Program-made: the position numbers and the translations under genes | Part shown: piece after piece, positions 55,745 through 64,000 of the stretch | Layout of the letters: each line of letters opens with the position of its first letter | Position numbering within the stretch: position 1 is the stretch's first letter | Origin: Oreohelix idahoensis | Taxonomy: Eukaryota > Mollusca > Gastropoda > Stylommatophora > Oreohelicidae | Reading direction: 5' to 3' | Assembly: GCA_024509875.1 (NCBI GenBank) | Contig: JAMPIV010004908.1 | Location: 79,501 to 143,500, forward strand | Length of the DNA stretch: 64,000 bases | The notes under the pieces: generated by a model | The model's database searches: none | Seen by the model: the letters and a program-made list of their open reading frames with translations, nothing else | Told to the model about the DNA's origin: nothing

Positions 55745-58700
55745 CACAACGCCACATCATTTCCACAGATATTTCTCCTGTTGCCGACGTATACCTTCCT
55801 GCTATATCTACCTGTGGTATTTCTGTTCAAGTCAGAATGCTCCCCTTCCACAGCCTGACTCCCAACCACGGAGGGGTCTAGAAACCAGCAAAAACACCAG
55901 GGGTCATAGGTACTAATGTGTAAATCCCAAACATCCATGAGATACTAAAATGGGATCCTCCGAGGGATCAGACTGTGACTAAAAAATCAGACGCGATGAA
56001 CGTATGGGTGTCTGGGAGAATGTCAACTCACGTACTAGCTCGATCAATCATGGCCATAACAGTCAAGTGTAGAAGAGAAGGCACGTCAGATAGAACATTA
56101 CTCTTTGAGCCTAATAAAGACCTAGCGCACAAGGGGCTAATTATAAGTCACACATTGACTGTTCCCAGAGGAGAGTTCTGTGATATCCAGATCATAAATT
56201 TGGATGATGAGAACATGTTTTAGCTCCTACAACACAAATAGGAGTACTGACAGAAGCCGAGGTAGACTACAGCAGATATTTCAGAGTTGTAGGTGCTCAA
56301 GAGGTGGAAATGTCAGCCAGCTCACCATCCACGAAACCAGAGCAAGAGGTATGCCCAATTAACCTTACCGGATTTGAGGGCAGTGAAGCAGAGGAGCAGG
56401 AAGTAAGGGCTTTGTTGAGACGCTATGCTGATCTTTTTGCCACAGATGAGACAGATGTAGGGTACACTGATAGGGTAACTCACACCATCCCATTAACAGA
56501 TGACACCCCAGTAAAGCAACCTTACAGGATAATTCCACCTGCTTTCTACAGAGAGGTGCAGGATCACCTACAAGGACTACATAACAAACAGGTAAGCAAG
56601 GAAAGTTGCAGTCCGTGGGTCTCCCCAATACATTTGGTCCGGAAGAAGAATGGTCGACTTAGACTTTGCGTAGGCTTCAGGGCATTGAATAGCAAGACAA
56701 AGAGGGATTCATACCCTCTGCCCCGAGTAGATGAGTACCCAGATGCACTAGGAGGAGCAAAAATATTCTCATCGCTTGACCTGGCAAGTGGCTACTATCG
56801 GGTAACTATGGATGAGAAAGACCGAGAGAAAACTAACTGTATTCACTACCCCTTCTGGACTTTATAAATACACGATGACATTTAGTATGCTCCGCTGACG
56901 TCACTAAATATTTGAGCCGCATGGAGAAAGTATTCTCTAAGCTACGCCAGATACGGCTGAAGTTGAATGGTGAAACGTGTAAGCTTTGTAGGACAACGAT
57001 TGAGTTCTTGTGGCATACTATATCAGCAGATGGAATAGGAGCAATGGAAGACAAAGTGAAGCTGTTCAGGAGGTCCCTGTCCCACGGTCCCAAACATTCT
57101 TGGGATTGGCCAGTTACTACCGCAGATTTGTTCCGGGATTTATAAAGATAGCCAAACTGCTACATGATTTAGTAGCTATACTCAATCAAGGCATGCAGAC
57201 TGAAAGACGAAGTAAGTCACCCATAGGAGAATTGTGGACATAAGAGTGTGCTGTAGCCTTTGAGACACCGAAAAAGGCGCTGACCTCCACAGTGCTATTA
57301 GGGTACCCTAACTTGTCATTACCTTTTATCATGCAGGCGGATGCATGAGATGAAGGATTAGGAGCAATATTGTCACAGGTGCAAGGTTGGACAAAGAAGG
57401 TCTTTGCGCATGCGAGTCTCACATTGCGACCCTATGAAAGAACCTTAAACAGCAATGTGAGGCTGGAGCTGCTGAGTCCTAAGTAGGCCATGGCTAAGAA
57501 GTTGAGGGGATATCTGCTAGGATCACAAGTAGAGGTATTTACAGATAACCTTCTGGGAGAAAGCTAAACGGGGAGCCATTGAGCTATGTTTAAATACACA
57601 GTCTGACATCGGGCAGCGAGAGCTAATGGAAATGCAGATTATTTGTCCCGCTTTCCCATTGAGACCACAAGCAAAGAGCTGGCGGATGATGCAGATGTTG
57701 CTATAAGTAGCTAATCGCTGAGGTGATCAGAGGGCTCACTCATATACCGCATGAGATAGGGCTGGTGGCAGCAACAAGCCCAAAAGACATCAATGAAATA
57801 GTACCTGCCGAATCATTTGCAGTACCAGAAACCAACCAAGCATTTCCTACCTATTCACACGATGAACTGGTAAATCTCCAGGGAGCTGATGATATTGTAG
57901 CGATGGTTAGAAAGATTGCGAATGATGGCACCAGACTTGCAGGAAGAGATGCTCGAAAATCCCCTTGGCTGTAAGGAAACTAATGAAACAGAGTGACCGG
58001 ATCGAGGTGACAGATGGGTTGTTATACCGGGCAGTGAAAGGATCAGATGGATCCAGCATAAAACAACTTGTAATACCTGAATCCATGAAACCACGGGTAC
58101 TGGTCTCTACTCACAAAGTGGGCCATCAGGGAAGAGAGCGCATACTACAGTGGCTTAGAAGTAGATGCTTCTGGGTAGGCATCACAGCTAATGTTGAAGT
58201 GTTTTTTCGCAGATGCAGCCTATGTAACATTGCCAAGGGACTTCAGCATAAGTTTCATGGGCCATCTGGAAACCTGATTGCCTCCAGGCCACTCGAGGTA
58301 GTGGCAATGGAGTTCACACTGCTATAGCGGGATGCAAAATGGTTTGAGAACGTATTAGTGCTCACAGATATGCTCAGCAAATACAACGTTGCTAAGCCAA
58401 CAAGGGACCAAAAAGCAACTACGGTCATCAAGACCCTGGTGTAAAGGTGGTTCCAGTATCTTGGAGTCTCTCAGAGAATACACTCTGATGAATGCCGGAA
58501 TTTCGAATCAGCGATAATCGCAGAGCTGTGCAGGATATATGGGGTTGAGAAGAGCCTCACCACCGCTTACAATCCTAAAAACAAGGGGCAATGCGAGCGA
58601 ATCAACAAGACATTACATGATTTGCTGAGACCCATGACAGCCGACCAGAAGCGAAGATTATCTGAACACCTATTCGGCAGAGAATCAAGGCTTTCTCTCG

Positions 58701-59250
58701 ACTTCATGATAGGCACGCACCCAGATGAAGAATCAAAAACAAATGATCAATGGCAGCGAGGCCACCTATAGAGGTTGCAAACAGCACACCAGAAGGCTAG
58801 AGAGAAAATGCAGAAAATGGCTGCTGAGAAGACGGAAAGAGGTAATCAGCTTCCAGGACCCGCGCCATTTCGAGTGGGCGAAAGAGTGTGGAGCAGAGTG
58901 CATTACACTGACAGGGCCAAAATACACCATGTGTGGTCCAATGAAGAGTTCATTGTAACATCGGTTCCAGACGCTAGTGGTAGTCCCATGTAATAAGGCC
59001 AGTGGACAACGAAGAGCCGAAGATGAGAATTCCGGCCCATGAGTTACGGAGAGGTGAAGAGAGAGAGACGAAGAGCATGGGCAAGGAGATCCATCATTGG
59101 GTCTTCCCACAGCAACTGCCAGCTCGAAAACGCACAACGAGGAACAAGACGACCAAGTGGGCCCAGCCGGGCTGGTACCTCATGCATCAACTGAGCCCCA
59201 AACCTCGCCGCTTGGAAAGAATCAAGCGCAGGGCCAACGGCGGAGAGTAG
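55745..59250 (+). pseudogene. conventional Ty3/gypsy pol (RT, RNase H, integrase order), heavily decayed
   Basis: Domains in the usual gypsy order. Post-protease region near 55,975-56,220 (SRMSTHVLARSIMAITVKCR-like). RT from about 56,344: FEGSEAEEQEVRALLRRYADLF, PWVSPIHLVRKKNGRLRLCV, FSSLDLASGYYRVTMDEKD. The YxDD segment is deleted at about 56,870-56,900. SKLRQIRLKLNGETCKLC and SFLGLASYYRRFVPGF follow. RNase H: FIMQADA, LRPYERTLNSN (about 57,330-57,450). Integrase: HHCC domain (LVSTHKVGHQGRERIL to CSLCNIAKG, about 58,100-58,240), VAMEFTLL (Glu where the first catalytic Asp is expected), RIHSDE, QCERINKTLHDLLRP (about 58,590). It ends in IKRRANGGE and TAG at 59,248-59,250. Many stops and shifts. 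Confidence 0.88.
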
Positions 59251-59430
59251 GTTGTGGGGACCGCAACACTTATATCGTTTTCCTTTGTCTTTATTAGACC
59301 CTCTATATAAAATATTTTCGTTTGCTTCATGGCAAAACTAAACCAAAGTCAAAGCATCACGAGAATCTCTTTTTAACTTAACAAATAAAATCTGGGGAGA
59401 ATATTAAAAATATGATAAATCGGTAAACCA
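59251..59430. other. 3' flank of the decayed gypsy element, possible LTR start
   Basis: Non-coding. TCTGGGGAGAATATT at about 59,392 resembles a polypurine tract, after which an LTR would begin, but no partner copy was found. Confidence 0.3.
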
Positions 59431-59439
59431 GTAATCAAT

Positions 59440-60260
59440 CAATCAATACCCTTTAGCTCCCCAGGGAGCAAAAGCCTTCAACAAACACACGCCAAATCTA
59501 CCTGTCTCGTGTCATCAGCTGAAGGCCTGTCTCGTGTCATCAGCTAAAGGCCTGTCTCATGTCATCAGCTAAAGGCCTGTCTCGTGTCATCAGCTAAAGG
59601 CCTGTCTCGTGTCATCAGCTAAAGGCCTTTCCATGTCTTCCCCATTTTCACTTGTCTCCAGTTATCTTCTCCGTGTGTTTGTTGGTCTACCCCTGCCTAC
59701 CTCTCTTTCCCCTGGGGGATTCCAGAACAAGGACTGCTTTGTAATGCATGTTTCATCCATGTGTGTCCTATCCATGTTCAGCATCTTCTTCTCATCTCTT
59801 GTTCCACTGGCACTTGTCCGGTTCTTGACATCATTTCGACATTGGTAACCTTGTCATACCACTTCAATTTTTCTATCCTATGCAAGCACCGATTTATGAT
59901 TGTCTGCAGCGTTTTGTTTGTTGTTTTTGTTGTTCTCCATATTTCAGAGCCATACAACAGAACTGACTTGACATTTGAGTTGAAGATTCTGACTTTTGTG
60001 TTCGACTTGATATCTCTCGATCTCCATATGTTTCCCAATGCAATCAAAGCTCCTCTTGCTTTTTGTATTCTCATTTTGATATCGCTGTCTGTCCCTCCAA
60101 CTTTGTTTAAACGGCTGCCAAGATATTTGTATGATTCTACATCTTGTAGTGTTATATTTTCAAGCACGACCTTGTTATCTCCTGTACTTATTCTCATTAT
60201 CTTTGTGTTTTTCCTGTGTATTTTCAGGCCCAGTTGTTGTGACCTCTCATCGAGTATTTC
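59440..60260 (-). pseudogene. RTE-type LINE 3' half
   Basis: Minus strand: LKIHRKNTKIMRISTGDNK (about 60,230), [91 protein letters not shown]. The tail 'tttgttgaaggcttttgctccctggggagctaaagg' and an (ATTG)n end follow at 59,436. Closely related to the plus-strand copy at 44.8-46.2 kb. The RT catalytic part is absent (5'-truncated). A 25-bp tandem array sits in its 3' region. Confidence 0.88.
59501..59635. repeat. 25-bp tandem repeat, five copies, inside the RTE 3' region
   Basis: Unit CCTGTCTCGTGTCATCAGCT plus AAAGG. Copies start at 59,501, 59,526, 59,551, 59,576 and 59,601. The single-copy equivalent is present in the RTE copy near 46,130. Confidence 0.92.
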
Positions 60261-60299
60261 TCTTTTGTCTTACATATGATTATGAAAGAAAACATTAAA

Positions 60300-60580
60300 A
60301 GTATATTATAAAAAGTGGGCAGATGTTCAGTAGTCATTTTATCAGTGCCACATTTACACTCATCAGTAGTTCCTATCTTTAGCCTGTTGAATAGATGACA
60401 TACAAATCTGTTGTGGCCCGTGCGGAGTCTGAAGATTATCACTTGTTCGTCTTTGCTGAACTGGTAATATGCAAATTGTTGGGTGTGTCTGGATGCACTG
60501 CATCCCATTTATTTCTGTATCTGGTTCTGATAAAACTCTTTGCTTCTTCGAAAGTTATGCCTGTATCACGTTTGTGATGA
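60300..60580 (-). pseudogene. LINE C-terminal fragment, RNase H-family tail
   Basis: Minus strand: KEAKSFIRTRYRNKW (about 60,570), then SKDEQVIIFRLRTGHNRFVCHLF (about 60,440) and CKCGTDKMTTEHL (about 60,345). Same family as 14.4-14.9 kb and 25 kb. It breaks off after TEHL and abuts the RTE fragment in the same orientation at about 60,260-60,300. Confidence 0.8.
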
Positions 60581-60962
60581 GTTGTGTTGAATTTTTCCGC
60601 CAACTCAGCATGTCAATTACACATTTTGCCTATGTCTATTTTGTCAACGCCCTATTTTAATTTTATTTGATACTTAGACGCTTTGTCGCGCATTTATCTG
60701 CGTGTCAGTCATAGTTCTGACAGCGTTAGAGAATGCCTTAAACGTGCATATTTTCTTCTTCCACATTAGCCGACAACGTTTTCTCCAACTGTACTCGCAC
60801 CGTTTATTATTTCAGTGAACTGGATAAATGCTAAGTTTTTATGGCAATCACCTATGTGAGTTCTCAGTCAACATCCGACTAGAACAAAACAGAGCACAGT
60901 TCTAATATGCTTATATTAACAAGCCCGTGAGTTACTTGCCATACTTGAAAATATTTAGAACT

Positions 60963-61003
60963 TACTCTCCTCCGTTGGCCCTGCGCTTTTTTATTCCTAG
61001 AAG
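60963..61003 (-). pseudogene. relic of the C-terminus of a conventional gypsy pol
   Basis: The minus strand reads LLGIKKRRANGGE then TAA, matching LERIKRRANGGE and stop at 59,217-59,250, including about 28 bases of DNA (cgcagggccaacgg.ggagagta). It is a small inverted remnant of the same element family. Confidence 0.55.
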
Positions 61004-61011
61004 TCTTGTTT

Positions 61012-61320
61012 TTATGACGTTTCTATCTGTTGCAGTCTGGCTCTTCTTTCTGTCAATGCCATAATGTTTTCTATCATTTCAGGGAAGCGCTGTTGTTTCC
61101 AAACTGGGGGCTTGTGTGCAGAGTAGATAGGTTTAATTGTTGATACCGCATTTATGGGACCTGCTCTCATCTTCGTTGTCGTGGTTACAAAGTTGCTTCT
61201 CTTGAGTCTTCCGAGAACATTTATTCTATGGTACATCGGAAGGTCTGTTAGTCTTGTGAATGTACATAACTTGGGACAGGTATTTCAATATTTTTTGGGT
61301 GGCTTTTTAAAATTAAAAAA
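61012..61320 (-). pseudogene. LINE fragment between RT and RNase H
   Basis: Minus strand: TRLTDLPMYHRINVLGRLKRSNF and AHKPPVWKQQRFPEMIENIMAL. The same order occurs antisense at 37,915-38,110, next to the LINE RT, so this is the linker region of that family. Confidence 0.65.
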
Positions 61321-61354
61321 AAAAATTATTGCTATATAAACAATTGATTCTTAC

Positions 61355-61448
61355 CATTTCTTCTCTGTCCTCTTCATAACAAAGACTGTGGTGACGATAG
61401 CAATAATGATAACTGCAGCGCTGACGCTGACAGTTATGGCAATAATTT
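61355..61448 (-). CDS. candidate internal exon A: single transmembrane helix of a receptor-like protein
   Basis: 94-base minus-strand exon. Acceptor ...CATCTACAG at 61,449; donor G|GTAAGAATC with the intron starting at 61,354. It enters in phase 1 and leaves in phase 2. Between them 30 complete codons encode IIAITVSVSAAVIIIAIVTT, VFV and MKRTEKK: a textbook membrane helix followed by a basic stop-transfer segment, so the N-terminus is outside and the C-terminus cytoplasmic. Phase-1 entry is usual for exons after extracellular modules such as Ig or EGF domains. The phase-2 exit fits exon B at 52,349, which supplies the next tail residues. No extracellular exon or signal peptide was recognised upstream, so the family is unknown. 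The acceptor side lies in a TAGATGACAGATAT repeat array. Confidence 0.55.
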
Positions 61449-61451
61449 CTG

Positions 61452-61745
61452 TAGATGACAGATATTAGATGACATTTATTAGATGACAGATATTAGTCAG
61501 CAGATGTTACATGACAGATATAAGATGATAGATGATAGATGACAGATAATAGATGACATATGTTAGATGACTGGTATTAGATAACATTTATTCGATGACT
61601 AATATTAGATGACAGATGCTAGATGACAGATATTAAATAGTATATATTAGATTATATGTATTAGGTATCATATGTTAGATGACAGATATTAGATGGTAGA
61701 TATTAGATGAGAGATGTTAGATGACAGATTTTAGATAGATAGATA
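61452..61745. repeat. imperfect tandem array of TAGATGACAGATAT (about 14 bp)
   Basis: About 20 loose copies, ending in (GATA)n at 61,733. It forms the 3' end of the intron before candidate exon A and supplies that exon's acceptor sequence (ATCTGTCATCTACAG on the minus strand). Confidence 0.85.
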
Positions 61746-62119
61746 GATGTGGCGTGAGGTTTTATTTGATTTTAAGATCAGTATAGTACTGACAATTACA
61801 GAAATAGAATTTCTGTAGAAAGTGGTGAAGTCCCAGTGTCTGAGAGAACTACTGGTATCACAAATTAGTTACGGCTGTGAATGATCTGATCTCGAAAAAT
61901 TAGTAGAGAGGAGACCGACATAAATTGCCACCTCCGCTGTGTAACTAACTGTGATATTAAAAAACAAGGAAACAGATTTTACTTAACTATTAAAAAATTG
62001 ACAAGTCGTTCAAATACAATTTCCTTATTATTTATTTAGTATAAACACTATCTACTCTTGTGCTGAAGGGTGAATGTTGGAAAATGGAATGTAATGGATT
62101 TGTAAGTTTACAAATGATT

Positions 62120-62284
<165 letters not shown>

Positions 62285-62428
62285 TTGTATATTACAAGTC
62301 TTCCAATTATAGGAACAAAAAATTTATATCAGCTGTGTTGTTACTCAATTATAATACATGTATCAGCTGTGCTGTTAATTACGTATAATTTATCAGCTAT
62401 AATCTTTTTATTGTCTCTTGCTACGCTA

Positions 62429-62682
62429 AATCTCTTTTTCGTCACTGACAGTTAATTTGCTCACAATTGCCGACGGAAATGGTACTAATGTGTACTCATC
62501 TCTCAAACGTTCTGTCCTTCTTAGTTTGGTTGACACAAAACCGGCTGAGGATCGTTCCTTTAGCCCACCCAAGACTGAGGGGGACCAAAGATGCAGATTC
62601 TGTGCAACCTCTATGCTCCAGCGGAGTTCCAAGCAGCTGGATTGACGACCCACGATCTCAGTTTTGATGACACGAATAAAAC
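62429..62682 (-). other. unassigned open region behind a splice-acceptor-like site
   Basis: Minus strand: acceptor-like TATATTTCCTTGTTACAG ends at 62,683. A phase-1 frame follows for about 84 codons (FIRVIKTEIVGRQSSCLELRW, later FVSTKLRRTERLRDEY) to a TAG. The plus strand is also open over most of this stretch. The sequence is higher in GC than its surroundings. I recognise no domain, and no donor is apparent. It could be an exon of the minus-strand gene or part of an unclassified repeat. Confidence 0.22.
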
Positions 62683-62861
62683 CTGTAACAAGGAAATATA
62701 GGGGCTAATTTCTGTCCTCAAGCCCACCTTTTTCTATTGTATATGATATGAGCGTGTCTCAGGTGTCTTCATGTAGGATGAATGACAACATGGCTCAGTA
62801 TGATTTAGCAATAGCGAGACAAGACAGGTGTCTACTTGCAAAACATTCTTTCTGACAAATT

Positions 62862-62972
62862 AATACATGGATACATCCAATAATATGAATTCAATACATG
62901 AATACATCCAATAATATAAATTCAATACATGAATACATCCAATAATATAAATTCAATACGTGAATACATCCC
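62862..62972. repeat. 31-bp tandem repeat, about 3.5 copies
   Basis: Unit AATACATGAATACATCCAAT plus AATATAAATTC, starting at 62,862, 62,893, 62,924 and 62,955 with one or two changes per copy. Confidence 0.9.
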
Positions 62973-63109
62973 ATAATATGTACACCTAGGTGTGATACAA
63001 CCATTTCCTTCCCCCTATAATATACCAGGCCCTCTCTGACAAGTGCTATACTAGCTGGTAACAGATATCCTAACAATACTGTTATGTTCTTATGATAGGA
63101 GTATATCAG

Positions 63110-63432
63110 ACGAGGACTGTTTGGTTATATTTCAGGTGGGAGTAATCTGAATAGAGTGAGACAATAGATTGAGTTATATGAGACAACAGATGGAGTCCTA
63201 ACAAGGACTGTTTTGGTTATATTTCAGTTGGTCTGAGATAATAGATTGAAGTTATAGGAGACAATAGGTTGAGTCCTAACAAGAACTGTTTTGGTTATAT
63301 TTTCAGTTGGTCTGAGATAATAGATTGAAGTTATAGGAGACAATAGGTTGAGTCCTAACAAGGACTGTTTTGGTTATATTTCAGTTGGTCTGAGATAATA
63401 GATTGAAGTTATAGGAGACAATAGGTTGAAGT
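63110..63432. repeat. 78-bp tandem repeat, about four copies
   Basis: Unit: 'gagtcctaacaaggactgttttggttatatttcagttggtctgagataatagattgaagttataggagacaataggtt' in overlapping copies from about 63,190, with a diverged first copy at 63,110. Units carry a 'tatatttcag' acceptor-like string that is unlikely to be meaningful. Confidence 0.85.
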
Positions 63433-63648
63433 ATGAGTCCTATTAGTCTTCGTCTTCATCAATCATATCAGGAAATACAATCATTATCCTAATTTCCCCA
63501 AGATACAATCAGTAACCTGATACGTTCATATTGAACCAAAATATATAAAATATATACAGGTGTAGGTAGTATAAATGACACACAACCAATACAAACATTA
63601 TATATCTGCTGTAGGCCTATTTGCCTACAAATAGTAAATTATATTTAC

Positions 63649-63895
63649 CCTCCAAGATTTAAACAGGCCAGGTTTTGACTCGACTTAGTGAAGCAGGCTG
63701 CAGGTCAATGCACTCAGGTAAGCAATAAATCAAGGTTGACAGCTTCTCCTCTTCAGTCGGTCGGTATCTCTGGCTTCGTGTCGGTGATGTGTGATTATGC
63801 ATAAAATCCGCCCGATTTATAGGCAGGTGAAGTAACTTCTACAGCTTAAAGAAAGCGTTTGGTTGGTTCCTGGCGGGGCAAGCTGATTGGCTGTC
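63649..63895 (-). promoter_or_regulatory. candidate Pol II promoter with TATA and CCAAT boxes, and first-exon donor
   Basis: On the minus strand: CCAAT at 63,890-63,886, GC-box-like CCCCGCC at about 63,879-63,873, TATAAA at 63,821-63,816. Transcription would start near 63,790. The next 140 bases contain no ATG and end at a donor-like GGAGG|GTAAATA (63,648), consistent with a non-coding first exon. YY1-like sites (AAGATGGCCGCG at about 63,961 and gccatattg at about 63,947) lie further upstream. A plus-strand donor-like CTCAG|GTAAGC at 63,715 is a competing reading. Confidence 0.4.
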
Positions 63896-64000
63896 TGCAG
63901 TTTGATCTCATGCCTCGTACAGGCTAATTTTATTCTGGTTTTTCCGCCATATTGCGTGACAAGATGGCCGCGACCCACATCCGAAAAAACAGGGCTTAAG

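Noticed and set aside
60963..61003. A 30-base exon with acceptor TTCTAG and a perfect GTAAGT donor, phase-compatible with the transmembrane exon
   Set aside because: Its sequence matches the last codons of the gypsy pol at 59,217-59,250, so it is better explained as a retroelement relic.

Overview
This is a repeat-dense piece of a eukaryotic, almost certainly animal, genome. I find no rRNA, no canonical tRNA, no bacterial-style operon and no intact host protein-coding gene. The element mix suggests an aquatic invertebrate, and a mollusc-like lophotrochozoan is my best guess. That mix is Ty3/gypsy elements of Gmr1 type, a conventional gypsy element, RTE-type and RNase-H-bearing LINEs, a Penelope-like element, mariner and long-spacer IS630/Tc1 transposons, a Helitron helicase relic, and SINE-like retroposons. 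The taxonomy is inference only.

Layout. 1-1.5 kb: 3' end of a Gmr1-like pol (RT-RNase H). 3.6-6.1 kb: a second, broken and truncated Gmr1-like gag-protease-integrase. 9.4-10.9 kb: an IS630/Tc1-like transposase with unusual D-E spacing. 11.6-13 kb: a palindromic element, Helitron-like 3' termini and a tRNA-derived SINE. 14.5-14.9 kb: a LINE RNase H fragment. 15.24-15.96 kb and 24.05-24.28 kb: one TCATCATCATTG-type microsatellite, apparently the expanded tail of an RTE LINE at 24.3 kb, split by an 8.1-kb LTR retrotransposon (15,963-24,046) with matching LTRs and a 5-bp target duplication. 26.78-36.99 kb: a 10.2-kb, young LTR retrotransposon with 2.4-kb near-identical LTRs and one 1465-codon gag-pol frame. 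37.9-39.65 kb: a LINE reverse transcriptase. 43.2-43.6 kb: a decayed Helitron helicase end. 44.8-47 kb: LINE pieces. 48.5-51.45 kb: a Penelope-like element with a hammerhead-ribozyme-like motif beyond its 3' end. 52.4-53.7 kb: a DD34D mariner. 55.7-59.25 kb: a decayed conventional gypsy pol. 59.4-61.3 kb: LINE fragments. 61.4-63.4 kb: simple repeats and minisatellites.

The only candidate host gene content is on the minus strand. An exon at 61,448-61,355 encodes a transmembrane helix and begins in phase 1 with good splice signals. An exon at 52,349-52,222/6 encodes a basic, Ser/Asp-rich cytoplasmic tail. The two are phase-compatible (phase 2 to phase 2). Three tandem copies of a stalk-type terminal exon follow at 42,834, 42,165 and 41,971; one reads on into a second transmembrane anchor and two stop just before it. 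Together these suggest the 3' half of a receptor-like gene, or small cluster, with introns swollen by mobile elements. A TATA/CCAAT-type promoter on the minus strand at the right edge (about 63.8 kb) could serve it or another gene. Extracellular exons were not found.

The mobile elements act independently. The nesting order (RTE tail, microsatellite growth, LTR element insertion; minisatellite, then SINE insertion with a 12-bp target duplication) gives relative ages.
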